Source: Deltaproteobacteria bacterium (GTDB lineage: Bacteria; Myxococcota_A; UBA9160; UBA4427). From it: DNA of 37,433 nt. Every line of letters starts with the position of its first letter. The first letter of the stretch is position 1. The position numbers and the translations under genes were made by a program. The stretch is taken from positions 1 to 37,433 of the forward strand of contig JAFDEK010000031.1 of NCBI GenBank assembly GCA_019310385.1, in the 5' to 3' direction. This document shows, one piece after another, positions 14,857 to 22,782 of the stretch. The notes under the pieces are model-generated. The model searched no databases. It saw only the letters and a program-made list of their open reading frames with translations, and was not told the origin of the DNA.

Positions 14857-16536
14857 ATGCGGAACGACACCATTCGCGATCTTCGAATCTGGCTCGCTGC
14901 CGCACTGGTGGGACTCCTCGCCCAGGGGTGCGGCGGCGGGGATCGTCCGGGCGCCGTGGTACAGACCCGCTCGGGTGCCGTGCAGGGCGTGGAGCGGGAG
15001 GAGGTTCAGACCTTCCTCGGCATTCCCTTTGCGGCGCCGCCGCTGGGCGCCCTGCGCTGGCGTCCGCCCCGGCCGCCGGAGCCCTGGAGCGGAGTCCTCG
15101 CCGCCGACGAAGCCGGCCCGGTCTGTCACCAGAAAGTGTTCTTCTTCGAGCGCGGAGAGGAGGACTGCCTCTACCTCAACGTCTGGACCCCGGACCCGAA
15201 GCCCGAGGCGCGGCGACCCGTCATGCTGTGGATCCACGGCGGCGGCTTCATCGTGGGCGACGGCATGATGGGCACCGACGGCGCGCGCCTGGCCGAGCGA
15301 GGCGACGCGGTGGTGGTGAGCATGAACTACCGCCTCGGTGCCCTCGGCTTCCTCGCCCACCCCGCGCTCAGCGGCGAAGACCCGGGGCAGCCGGCGTCTG
15401 GCCGCTCATCCGGCAACTACTCTTCAGGTAACTACTCTTCAGGCAATTACGGCTTCCTCGACCAGATCCGGGCCCTCGAGTGGGTGCGGGACAACATCGA
15501 TGGCTTTGGCGGAGACCCGGCACGGGTCACGATCTTCGGCGAGTCCGCGGGCGGCCTGAGTGTGTGCGCCCACCTCGCCTCACCGCTCTCCAAGGGCCTC
15601 TTCCACCGCGGCATCGTGGAGAGCGGACCCTGCCACTTCCCCTTCGCGAGCCTCGAGGCCGCCGAGGGACAGGGCCTCGCGCTGAGCGGAAAGCTGGGCT
15701 GCGGGGACGAGGCCGACAGCGACCTTCTCGCGTGCATGCGCTCTCGCACGCCTGGAGAGATCCTCGAAGCCCTGCCGCCCAACCCCGCCTTCGCGTTCGG
15801 CGAGAACGAGCCCTCCTGGTTCCCGGTGCTCGACGGCCATGCCTTCACCGAGCAGCCGACGGCGCGCTACGCGAGCGGCGACTTCAATCGGGTGCCGGTC
15901 ATCAACGGCAGCAACGGTGACGAGGGCACCCTCATCGTGATGCTCTCCCACGAGTACCAGCTCGCGCCCCTTCAGCGCAGCCAGTACATCGATCGCCTGC
16001 TCTACCTGCTCGGCACCCTCGACAAGGCGCGCCGGGTCGCGGCGCGCTATCCGCTGGATGCCTACGAGCGCCCGGGCGCCGCTCTCTCGGAGGCCTTCGG
16101 CGACGGCTTCTTCCGCTGCTCTACGCGGCGGGTGACCGAGTTGCTCGGCCGCCATGTTCCGACCTGGTCCTACGTGTTCGACTACAGCGAGGCCCGCTCG
16201 GGGCTCCCCGCCGTGGTGGAGCTCGGCGCCCATCACGGCGCCGAGATCCAGTACGTCTTCCAGCGCCCCAACTCGCCCTTCACGAGCGAGTTCTCCGGCG
16301 AAGAGCAGAAGCTCGCGGACCGCATGCTCACCTACTGGACGCGCTTCGCCCACAGCGGCGACCCCAACGTGAAGCGCCTGCCCGAGTGGCCCGAGTACGG
16401 AAGCTCGGGCGCCGACCTGGTGCTCGACCTGGACATCACCACGCGCAAGGGATTCGACGACGAGACCTGCGCGTTCTGGAACGAGCTCGACTACGCGCGG
16501 GCGCCCCTGGGCGAGTACCTGCAAGCGCGGGAGTAG
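14857..16536 (+). CDS. Type-B carboxylesterase (alpha/beta hydrolase)
   Basis: This 559-aa exported hydrolase belongs to the carboxylesterase/cholinesterase family. The N-terminal hydrophobic leader ends in LLAQGC (Cys25), a plausible but not textbook lipobox, so it may be a lipoprotein. The catalytic set is visible: oxyanion HGGGF at 127-131, nucleophile Ser230 in GESAGG, Glu356 in NGSNGDEGT and His460 in AHHGAEI. The family motif EDCLYLNV is near residue 104. Just before the conserved GNYGFLDQ, the pentapeptide SSGNY is present three times in a row (184-198), a 15-bp in-frame expansion on a surface loop close to the active site. It hydrolyses carboxylic esters; the natural substrate is unknown. 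Length is normal for the family. Confidence 0.92.
   Translation: MRNDTIRDLRIWLAAALVGLLAQGCGGGDRPGAVVQTRSGAVQGVEREEVQTFLGIPFAAPPLGALRWRPPRPPEPWSGVLAADEAGPVCHQKVFFFERGEEDCLYLNVWTPDPKPEARRPVMLWIHGGGFIVGDGMMGTDGARLAERGDAVVVSMNYRLGALGFLAHPALSGEDPGQPASGRSSGNYSSGNYSSGNYGFLDQIRALEWVRDNIDGFGGDPARVTIFGESAGGLSVCAHLASPLSKGLFHRGIVESGPCHFPFASLEAAEGQGLALSGKLGCGDEADSDLLACMRSRTPGEILEALPPNPAFAFGENEPSWFPVLDGHAFTEQPTARYASGDFNRVPVINGSNGDEGTLIVMLSHEYQLAPLQRSQYIDRLLYLLGTLDKARRVAARYPLDAYERPGAALSEAFGDGFFRCSTRRVTELLGRHVPTWSYVFDYSEARSGLPAVVELGAHHGAEIQYVFQRPNSPFTSEFSGEEQKLADRMLTYWTRFAHSGDPNVKRLPEWPEYGSSGADLVLDLDITTRKGFDDETCAFWNELDYARAPLGEYLQARE
15406..15450 (+). repeat. Three in-frame 15-bp repeats encoding SSGNY
   Basis: Units at 15406-15420, 15421-15435 and 15436-15450 each encode SSGNY. 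Codons vary among them (TCA/TCT, GGC/GGT, AAC/AAT), so the duplication is not brand new. The last unit overlaps the family's conserved GNYG motif. Confidence 0.9.
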
Positions 16537-16538
16537 GC

Positions 16539-16574
16539 GCGCAGCCGCGCGAATGGAGACCGGCGCAGCCGCGC
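16539..16574. repeat. 12-bp direct repeat between convergent genes
   Basis: GCGCAGCCGCGC occurs at 16539-16550 and 16563-16574 in the gap between the carboxylesterase and alcohol dehydrogenase genes. The second copy abuts the dehydrogenase stop codon. Each copy can fold into a tiny GC stem, but no terminator U tract is present. Confidence 0.6.
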
Positions 16575-17579
16575 TCAACCGATCTCGATCAGCACCTTCG
16601 CCCCGGCCGTCGGGTCCTGGGCCACCGCCAGGGCCTCGGCGAAGCGCTCGAGGGGGAAGCGGTGGGTGATCATGGGTGAGAGGTCGGCGCGGTCGACCAG
16701 CTCGATCATCTCGCTCCAGTCCTCGGGGTAGGCCATGGAGCCCGAGATCTGCAGCTGCTTCATCATCACGACGAGGAAGCTCACCGGCACTTCGGCTCGG
16801 TGCAGGGCCACGACCGAGAGGCGAGCCTCGCCCTTGGCCTGGCCGATCACCTGGCCGATGAGGGGCGACGCGCCGGAGGCCTCGATGTAGGCGTCGGTGC
16901 CCGCCATGGGGGCGCCAAACACAGGCTCGGTGCCGTGGAGTTCGCGGATGCGCGCCCAGGTGTCCTCCTCGCCGGCGTTCACGGTGGCGCGGGCGCCGAG
17001 CTTGTCCGCGATCTCGAGACGGGTCGGCGAGAGGTCGACCACGACCGCGTCCTCGACGCCCCGGTAACGCAGCACGGCGAGGGCAGCGAGGCCGATGGGC
17101 CCGGCGCCGAAGATCACCACCTTGTCGCCCGGCTCCGCGCCGGCACGGTTGACCGCCTGCATCCCCACGCCGATGGGCTCGGTGAGCGCCGCGAGGTCGT
17201 CGGGGAGCGAGTCGGGGATCTTGAAGAGACTGTCTCCCGCCGCCGCGTTGCGGACCAGGAGTTGGGGCGCGAAGGCACCCTCGGGCCCGCCGTTGCCGAT
17301 CTGGTTGCCCGCGCCCATGGGGTTCACCACCACCCGATCGCCAGGCGCGACGTCCTGCACCTCGCTCCCCACGGCCTCGACCACGGCCGAGAGCTCGTGG
17401 CCCAGGGGCATGGGAGTGGCGGTGGGGCCCGCCAGGCCGCCGAGCTTCACGTAGCCGAGATCGCTGCCGCAGATCCCGCAGGACTGGACTCGCACGAGGG
17501 CGTCGGCCGGACCGGGCTCGGGGACGGGGGTCTCGTCCAGCCGGACGTCATTGGGGCCGTGAATGTTGACCTGCAGCAT
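16575..17579 (-). CDS. Zinc-binding medium-chain alcohol dehydrogenase
   Basis: This 334-aa protein is of the MDR/threonine dehydrogenase-like superfamily. Catalytic zinc ligands are likely Cys37 in CGICGSD and His61-Glu62 in GHE. The nucleotide-binding motif GAGPIG is near residue 170, and VVVDLSPTRLEIADKLGA gives the acidic residue typical of NAD preference. The usual structural-zinc lobe with four cysteines is absent: after GHE the loop reads NPMGAGNQIGNGGPEGAF. It oxidises a secondary alcohol or polyol (butanediol- or sorbitol-dehydrogenase-like); the substrate is unknown. GGGAG lies 8 bases before the ATG, and four 14-bp repeats lie just upstream in the divergent control region shared with the NUDIX gene. 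Confidence 0.88.
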   Translation of the reverse strand: MLQVNIHGPNDVRLDETPVPEPGPADALVRVQSCGICGSDLGYVKLGGLAGPTATPMPLGHELSAVVEAVGSEVQDVAPGDRVVVNPMGAGNQIGNGGPEGAFAPQLLVRNAAAGDSLFKIPDSLPDDLAALTEPIGVGMQAVNRAGAEPGDKVVIFGAGPIGLAALAVLRYRGVEDAVVVDLSPTRLEIADKLGARATVNAGEEDTWARIRELHGTEPVFGAPMAGTDAYIEASGASPLIGQVIGQAKGEARLSVVALHRAEVPVSFLVVMMKQLQISGSMAYPEDWSEMIELVDRADLSPMITHRFPLERFAEALAVAQDPTAGAKVLIEIG

Positions 17580-17596
17580 GGCGGCGTCTCCCGGGG

Positions 17597-17652
17597 TCGG
17601 ACTGAAAGAGTTGGACGGAAAGGGTCGGACGGATCGGGTTCGACGGATAGGG
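17597..17652. repeat. Four exact-period 14-bp tandem repeats in a divergent promoter region
   Basis: Four 14-base units start at 17597, 17611, 17625 and 17639 with consensus TCGGACGGATAGGG; each unit departs from it at a few positions. The array begins 18 bp upstream of the alcohol dehydrogenase start and ends 57 bp before the NUDIX start. It could be a multi-site operator or a neutral variable-number repeat. Confidence 0.8.
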
Positions 17653-17697
17653 TAGGAAACCCGCCAGGGGACTCCATCTCTCGGCCCGGATCGAAGC

Positions 17698-17703
17698 TAT
17701 CGT
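17698..17703 (+). promoter_or_regulatory. -10-like hexamer (TATCGT) before the NUDIX gene
   Basis: TATCGT lies 6 bases before the ATG at 17710, and no Shine-Dalgarno is present. The position fits a leaderless transcript, as with the K+ channel and SprT-like genes. Confidence 0.3.
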
Positions 17704-17709
17704 GGCCTC

Positions 17710-18378
17710 ATGTGGGATGACGTGGAGGAAATTCCGTCGAATTTTCGGCGTCCGGCCGTCCGGGCCAGTGTGGCGTCGCTGCGGGCGCACTTCGCGAGTG
17801 AGGTGGCGCGGCGGCGCACGCCCCTGCGCAACCCCCATCACGAGCTGGAGATCAGCGAGGCCGATCGGCAGCGCGCGCAGGCCTCGGCGGTGTTGATCCC
17901 GGTGATCGAGCACGCAGAGGGGCTGGGGCTGCTCTTGACGCGTCGCCACGAGGAGATCTCCTTCGCGGGTCACCTCTGTTTTCCGGGCGGCCGCTGCGAC
18001 CCCGCCGATGCCAACACGACGGCCACCGCCCTGCGCGAGAGCCACGAGGAGATCGATCTCGAGCCGGGCCAGGTGGAGGTGCTGGGCGAGCTCGGCGGCT
18101 ACGTGAGCAAGAATGGCTTTCACATCACCGCGGTGGTGGGTCTGGTGAGGCCACCTCTCGATCTCACACCCCATCCCCGGGAGGTGGAAGAGATCCTCGA
18201 GATCCCCCTCGACTACGCACTGCGCTCCGACAGCTATCGCCTCGTGCGGCGCGACCCGGAGGCGGGCTGGGCGGTCTTCTACCTGGAGTACGGGGAAGCC
18301 ATCGTTACGGGGCCGACCATCTCACTGCTGATGGGCTTCTACGAAGAGCTACTCAAGACCCACGAGCCGGCGGCGTGA
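17710..18378 (+). CDS. NUDIX hydrolase, CoA pyrophosphatase type
   Basis: This 222-aa cytoplasmic hydrolase has a NUDIX box near residues 92-116 (GGRCDPADANTTATALRESH, followed by EEIDL), with the REXXEE core RESHEE. The preceding LLLTRRHEEISFAGHLCFPGG matches the extra UPF0035 signature of CoA pyrophosphatases (NudL/PCD1 type). This favours cleavage of CoA or acyl-CoA to phosphopantetheine and 3',5'-ADP over nucleotide substrates. The residues before the box differ from the canonical signature (Glu-Glu where Ser/Thr is common), so specificity is inferred. It is divergent from the alcohol dehydrogenase and convergent with the phosphatase gene. Confidence 0.87.
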   Translation: MWDDVEEIPSNFRRPAVRASVASLRAHFASEVARRRTPLRNPHHELEISEADRQRAQASAVLIPVIEHAEGLGLLLTRRHEEISFAGHLCFPGGRCDPADANTTATALRESHEEIDLEPGQVEVLGELGGYVSKNGFHITAVVGLVRPPLDLTPHPREVEEILEIPLDYALRSDSYRLVRRDPEAGWAVFYLEYGEAIVTGPTISLLMGFYEELLKTHEPAA

Positions 18379-18396
18379 GCACGGCCCCGATCCGGG

Positions 18397-19194
18397 CTAC
18401 TCGAGCAGGCTGGCCTGCAGCTGCCCGCGCTGCTCCTCGCTGATGCCCAGCCCCTCGTGGAGGTAGCGATCGAAGTCGCCCCAGTCCTCGTGCATGGCCC
18501 TGAAGGAGGCGTCGATGTAGTCGGGGTGCACGGCAAGGAGGGGCTCGAGCAGATCGCTGAACTTCTCGGCGTCGGCTACGGCGGCGCTTCGCAGCCGTTC
18601 GCGGATGCGCTCGGTCTCGCGGTTGCTGAGCAGATACTGCTCGACGACCTGCTCCTCCTCCACGCCGAGGGTCAGGAGCACGAGGCTGCCCGCCCAACCC
18701 GCGCGGTCCTTGCCCGCCGAGCAGTGGAAGAGGGCGGGGACGGAGCCGGGACGGGCGAGCTCCGTGAGGAACTCCGCGTAGGGCTCCCGGCGCTCGCGCA
18801 CCAGGCCCGCGGCGCTTCGACGCATCCACTCGGCCGCGCGGCCGTTGCCGAACATCTCCTGTATGACGTCCGGCCCGCTTTCCTGGATGAGGGAGCGCAG
18901 ATCCTGGCCACCGGCTGGATCGGGCATGGGGAGGCGGAGGTGCTCGACGCTGGGCGGCAGGCGGTCGGGGCCATCGTGCTCGATGTCGGCCAGGGTGCGG
19001 AAGTCGAAGACGCGGCGCAGGCCCAGGCTCGCGAGCTGCTCGACGTCGTCGTCGCTGGCATGACCGAGGTGACCGCTGCGAAAGAGGCGGCCGGAAGGGA
19101 CGCGCCGGCCCTCCCGGGTCGTGTGGCCGCCGAGGTCGCGAAAGTTGGCGACGCGCTCGAAGCGCTGGGTCGGCGGCTCGCGGAAGGGGGGCAT
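18397..19194 (-). CDS. Tyrosine-type protein phosphatase (Y_phosphatase3)
   Basis: This 265-aa protein of the bacterial tyrosine/dual-specificity phosphatase family begins with the characteristic NFRDLGG motif (residues 17-23) and LFRSGHL. It carries the CX5R loop in HCSAGKDRAG, with Cys158 as nucleophile and Arg164. The general-acid aspartate is probably in the DFRTLADIEHDGPD region or the PMPDPAGG loop. The C-terminal part is helical and charged. Family members dephosphorylate phosphotyrosine and, in some cases, phosphoinositides. AGGAG lies 5 bases before the ATG. It shares its strand with the permease downstream of the 111-bp gap but has its own upstream region. No signal peptide. Confidence 0.9.
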   Translation of the reverse strand: MPPFREPPTQRFERVANFRDLGGHTTREGRRVPSGRLFRSGHLGHASDDDVEQLASLGLRRVFDFRTLADIEHDGPDRLPPSVEHLRLPMPDPAGGQDLRSLIQESGPDVIQEMFGNGRAAEWMRRSAAGLVRERREPYAEFLTELARPGSVPALFHCSAGKDRAGWAGSLVLLTLGVEEEQVVEQYLLSNRETERIRERLRSAAVADAEKFSDLLEPLLAVHPDYIDASFRAMHEDWGDFDRYLHEGLGISEEQRGQLQASLLE

Positions 19195-19305
19195 GGGGTC
19201 TCCTGAGCGGATCCTCGGACGGATCTTCTGCGCAGCTTCGGGCGGATCGTGGACGGCGCAGCTTAGCAGGGTGCTAGCAGAGAGCGGCCTCGCTGCCGCG
19301 GGGCT

Positions 19306-20682
19306 TCAATCGCCGGGCTGATTCGGATGGCGCCGCTGGTAGGAGCGGAAGGCGAGCCGGTAGATCACGCATCCGGTGGCGACGGTGAGCAGGCCCAGCA
19401 GCGACTCCGTTGGACGGCCCCTGAAGGCCCAGACCATCATCCAGACCGACACGCCGATGAAAAGGAGTGGGGTGAAGGGGTAGCCCCAGACGCGGAAGGG
19501 GCGCGGCAGGTCGGGCTCGCGCAGGCGGAGCACGATCACGCAGGAGACGGCCAGGGTGGCCATGAGGCTGAGGGTAAAGCCCGCGTACTGCTGGATCTGG
19601 TCCACGCGGCCCAGAAGGATCACGATCGAGGTGACGGCGGCCTGAAGAGTCAGCGCCACGATCGGTGTTCCCGTCGTGGGATTGACGCGGGCCAGGAAGC
19701 CGAGAGGCGCGAAGTCCTGGCCGAGGGCGTAGTAGACGCGCGGGCCGACGACGGTCATCGCCGACGCGGAGGCGAGCAGGGAGACCGCCAGAACCAGGAC
19801 GACGAAGCCCGCCCCGATGGAGCCGAAGAGGTTCTCGGACGCTACGAGGCCTACCTCCACCTTGCCGGCGAGTTCGTCCACGCTTGCGCCGTAGAAGTAG
19901 ACGAGATTGAGGGCCAGGTAGGCGACCATCACGCTGGCGGTGCCCACGAGCAGCGCCCGGGGGAGGTCCCGTTCCGGGGCGCGCATCTCACCGGCCAGGT
20001 AGCTCGCCGCGTTCCAGCCCGAGTAGCAGAACATCACGAAGATCAAGGACGTGGCCAATGCGCCGAAGAGGTCGGCGCCCGTCTTCGGGTCGGAGGTCTG
20101 GGACGCGCGGACCATGGACTCGACGTCGCCGTTGCCGATGGTGAGCGCTCCGCCGACGAGAAGCAGAATGCCGAGCACCTTGAGCGCGGTCACGATGTTC
20201 GTCACGCCGAGGCCGAAGCCCGTGCTCCCGATGTGAATGGCCACGAGGAGCCACACCGCGCAGATCGCGAAGACGTCCCCGGCCACGAGCGCCCCCAGGA
20301 CGGGTTCCTGGCTCCCCAGCACTGGAATGAAGTGCTGGAGATAGTGGGTGAGACCCTTGAGCGCCGACGCGATGGGGGCCGAGAAGCCGGCCGTCAGTGA
20401 GACCAACGCGCTCGCGAAGGCGAGCATGCCGCCGTAGGTCGCGTGGAGATAGGCATACTCGCCCCCCGCTCTGGGAATCGCCGCGCCCAGCTCGGCGTAG
20501 CAGAGCGCCCCGGCGAGGGCGAGGACACCTCCCAGGATCCACAGCAGGTAGATGTAGACCGGGTTACCGAGATCGGCCGCCTGGAAGCCGGTGGTCGTGA
20601 AGATCCCGGCGCCGATCATGTTGGCGATCACGACGCCGGCCGCGGTCCGCACCCCGATGCTGCGCTCGAGGTCCCGGCTCAT
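19306..20682 (-). CDS. APC family amino-acid permease
   Basis: This 458-aa inner-membrane transporter has about twelve hydrophobic helices. The first helix motif GVVIANMIGAGIFTTTGF matches the G(S/A)G(I/T)-type substrate-binding break of the amino acid-polyamine-organocation superfamily. The second and third helices include LCYAELGAAIPRAGGEYAYL, the best-conserved APC segment. Closest in style to the LAT/cationic amino-acid transporter group; substrate not predictable. The N-terminal residues MSRDLERSIGV lead directly into helix 1, supporting the chosen ATG, although no good Shine-Dalgarno is visible. It is divergent from the CBS gene across a 208-bp gap. Confidence 0.93.
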   Translation of the reverse strand: MSRDLERSIGVRTAAGVVIANMIGAGIFTTTGFQAADLGNPVYIYLLWILGGVLALAGALCYAELGAAIPRAGGEYAYLHATYGGMLAFASALVSLTAGFSAPIASALKGLTHYLQHFIPVLGSQEPVLGALVAGDVFAICAVWLLVAIHIGSTGFGLGVTNIVTALKVLGILLLVGGALTIGNGDVESMVRASQTSDPKTGADLFGALATSLIFVMFCYSGWNAASYLAGEMRAPERDLPRALLVGTASVMVAYLALNLVYFYGASVDELAGKVEVGLVASENLFGSIGAGFVVLVLAVSLLASASAMTVVGPRVYYALGQDFAPLGFLARVNPTTGTPIVALTLQAAVTSIVILLGRVDQIQQYAGFTLSLMATLAVSCVIVLRLREPDLPRPFRVWGYPFTPLLFIGVSVWMMVWAFRGRPTESLLGLLTVATGCVIYRLAFRSYQRRHPNQPGD

Positions 20683-20794
20683 GCTCGAAAACCCAGGGTG
20701 TGTCTCCTGCTCCTCACGATCGAGGCCAGACGGTATCAGGGATCACAGACGCCGGTCGGGGAGTGGATCGAAGGACGAGGGGCCGGAGGCCACT

Positions 20795-20823
20795 TTGACG
20801 CCCCCGCGCCGCCCGTCTACCCT
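20795..20823 (+). promoter_or_regulatory. Sigma-70-type promoter for the CBS gene
   Basis: TTGACG at 20795-20800 (five of six -35 matches) and TACCCT at 20818-20823 (four of six -10 matches) are separated by exactly 17 bp. The predicted leader is about 60 bases and carries GGGAG upstream of the ATG at 20891. This is the best canonical promoter I see in the window. Confidence 0.55.
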
Positions 20824-20890
20824 CTGCGCCCCTACCCGCCAGGCGTGGGGTTCCGGCCACAAACACCAGACCCACGGGAGTCTCGAAGAA

Positions 20891-21298
20891 ATGCTGGTGC
20901 GCGACTACATGACCACGAACGTCGTCTGCGCGAATCTGCGCGACGGTCTGCGACAGACCTACGACCGCATGCTCGAGCGCGGGATCCGCCACCTGCCGGT
21001 CGTCGATGACGACGAGAAGCTGATCGGCATCGTGAGCGATCGGGACATTCGCCGCCCGAAGACCGTCGACGAGCCCAACGTGGCCCACTCCTTCACCCTC
21101 GACAATTCCACCGCGGTCGAGGAAGCCATGAGCGGCGGTCTCATGACGGTGAAGCCCGAAGACTCTATCGAGCGCGCCCTCGACCTCCTCCTCGACGGCC
21201 GCCACGGCGCCCTCCCCGTCGTAGACCCCGACAGCGGCAACCTGGTCGGCATCCTCACCACCATCGACCTCCTAAAAGCCCTCCGCAAACGCCTCTAA
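20891..21298 (+). CDS. Two-CBS-domain protein
   Basis: This 135-aa cytoplasmic protein consists of a single Bateman module: CBS1 about residues 5-60 (VRDYMTTNVVCANL through HLPVVDDDEKLIGIVSDRDI) and CBS2 about 75-132 (MSGGLMTVKPEDSIERALDLL through GALPVVDPDSGNLVGILTTIDLL). Such modules bind adenosine nucleotides (AMP, ATP, SAM) and sense energy state. There is no attached effector domain, so it probably acts on another protein. The ATG at 20891 was chosen because the first CBS motif begins four residues later. It is transcribed alone from the promoter at 20795-20823 and is followed by the strong hairpin at 21306-21361. Confidence 0.9.
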   Translation: MLVRDYMTTNVVCANLRDGLRQTYDRMLERGIRHLPVVDDDEKLIGIVSDRDIRRPKTVDEPNVAHSFTLDNSTAVEEAMSGGLMTVKPEDSIERALDLLLDGRHGALPVVDPDSGNLVGILTTIDLLKALRKRL

Positions 21299-21305
21299 CG
21301 GAAGG

Positions 21306-21361
21306 GGGGGACGGTCCTTAACGCAAGCCGCGGCTGCGGCTTGCGTTAAGGACCGTCCCCC
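21306..21361. repeat. Perfect 25-bp inverted repeat with 6-base loop
   Basis: Arms at 21306-21330 and 21337-21361 are perfect inverted complements around a CGGCTG loop. It lies in the 71-bp gap between the convergent CBS and M20 genes, so it may act as a bidirectional terminator. However, such arm length is unusual for a simple terminator and there is no clean U tract. The arm begins GGGGGACGGT, resembling the arms of the element at 5352-5442 (GGGGGACGTT), which suggests a dispersed REP/MITE-like family. Confidence 0.85.
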
Positions 21362-21369
21362 TGTTTGCG

Positions 21370-22779
21370 TTATTGGGAGGTGGTCAGGCGGAGGATTTGG
21401 GTGGAGATTCGGATGGCGTCGGCGAAGGCCTCGAGGCGGGTGCGTTCGTTGGTGCCGTGGAAGCCGCTGACTTCGTCCATGGAGAGGCGGGCGCCGAGGA
21501 AGCGGTAGATGTCGTCGGAGAGGTCCGCGTAGTGAAGGGTGTCGGTGGCGCCGGTGACGAGCCCCGGAACGACGACGGCGTCGGGATGCACGCTGTGCAC
21601 GGCACGGCGGATCACATCGAAGCCACGGGTGTCGGTGCGCGCCGGCTCCGGTGCGAGGCGCCAGGGTCGTTCTTCGATGGTGATCTCCGGGTCGTCGATG
21701 GTCCGCTCGATGTGGGCGAGCACCTCCTCGGGGCTGTCGCCGGGCAGTAGTCGGAAATTCACCGTCGCGACGGCCTCCTGGGGCAGGACGTTCTCCTTCA
21801 CGCCGGCGTCGAAGATGGTGATCGCCGTGGTGGTACGCACCATCGCGTCGGAGGTCGAGTCGCCCCTCATGCTGCGGAGCACCAGGGGCTCGGTGAGCCA
21901 CAGGTTGCGCATCACCCAGCCCTGAACCCCGGACATCTCGGGCGCAACCGCAGCGAACATCTCGCGGATGGGTCCGGAGAGCCGCGCCGGCATGGGCTCG
22001 GCCTCGAGGCGGTGGAGCGCACTGGCGAGCTTGCCGATCGCGGTGTGGCGCGGCGGCGTCGAGGAGTGTCCCCCCTCGCCCCGGGCGCGCAGGTAGACGG
22101 TGAAGTAGGTCTTCTCCGCGATGTTCACCATGGCGACGAGGCGCCCGGGGAGGATCGGCGAGTCTTCGACGACGAAGCCTCCTTCGTCGAGGATGAACTC
22201 GAAGCGAACGCCCTCTTCGCGCAGTAGCGCCGCCATGGCGCCGGCGCCCCGATGGCCACCGACCTCCTCGTCGTGACCGAAGGCGAAGTAGACCGTGCGC
22301 TTCGGCACGAAGCCCTCGGCCAGCAGTCGCTCCACCGCTTCGAGCCAGGCGATGACGCCGTTCTTGTTGTCCACGGCCCCGCGCCCCCAGATCACCCCGT
22401 CGGCCACCACACCGTCGAAGGCCGGGTGGGTCCACTCGTCCTCCGTCCCCGGCTCGACGGGAACCACGTCGGTATGGGACATGAAGAGCACCGGCTGGAG
22501 GGAAGCCGCCTTGCCGGGCCACTCGAGCAGCAGGCTGTAGCCGCCGACCCGTCTGACCCGCAACGATGCGAAGGTGCGCGGATAGGTCTCACGCAGATAG
22601 CCGTGCAACGCCTCGAATGGACCGGCTTCGAAGTCTGCCGGATTCTGATGGCTGATCGTTCTGAAACGCATGCTCGCGGCCAGATGCTCCGCCACGGCCC
22701 GGGCGTCGACCGGCTCGGACGCCCATCCTGGAGCAGAGAGGCCGAGAGCCAGCGCCACGAGCGTCAGGAAGGCTCTCAC
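21370..22779 (-). CDS. Secreted M20 family metallopeptidase (carboxypeptidase S/PM20D1-like)
   Basis: This 469-aa exported hydrolase has a signal peptide at residues 1-20 (ending APGWA). The M20 two-zinc site is visible: His102 and Asp104 in SHTDVVP, bridging Asp137 in GRGAVDNKNG, catalytic Glu171 with Glu172 in HDEEVGG, an acidic ligand around Asp198-Glu199, and His441 in GFHGTNER. The dimerisation domain lies between. Sequence style (WGRG, VDNKNGVIAWLEAVE) fits the carboxypeptidase S/PM20D1 branch, which handles N-blocked or N-acyl amino acids. The start is GTG at 22779, 7 bases after a perfect GGAGGT. The same 12-bp unit occurs three times upstream, and its in-frame TTG codons could give longer N-termini (LEVA repeats). 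Confidence 0.88.
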   Translation of the reverse strand: MRAFLTLVALALGLSAPGWASEPVDARAVAEHLAASMRFRTISHQNPADFEAGPFEALHGYLRETYPRTFASLRVRRVGGYSLLLEWPGKAASLQPVLFMSHTDVVPVEPGTEDEWTHPAFDGVVADGVIWGRGAVDNKNGVIAWLEAVERLLAEGFVPKRTVYFAFGHDEEVGGHRGAGAMAALLREEGVRFEFILDEGGFVVEDSPILPGRLVAMVNIAEKTYFTVYLRARGEGGHSSTPPRHTAIGKLASALHRLEAEPMPARLSGPIREMFAAVAPEMSGVQGWVMRNLWLTEPLVLRSMRGDSTSDAMVRTTTAITIFDAGVKENVLPQEAVATVNFRLLPGDSPEEVLAHIERTIDDPEITIEERPWRLAPEPARTDTRGFDVIRRAVHSVHPDAVVVPGLVTGATDTLHYADLSDDIYRFLGARLSMDEVSGFHGTNERTRLEAFADAIRISTQILRLTTSQ

Positions 22780-22782
22780 CGA

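Noticed and set aside
19195..19305. Partial duplication (GGCGGATC and GCGCAGCTT segments) in the gap between permease and phosphatase.
   Set aside because: Copies are degenerate with unequal spacing and indistinguishable from GC-rich background.
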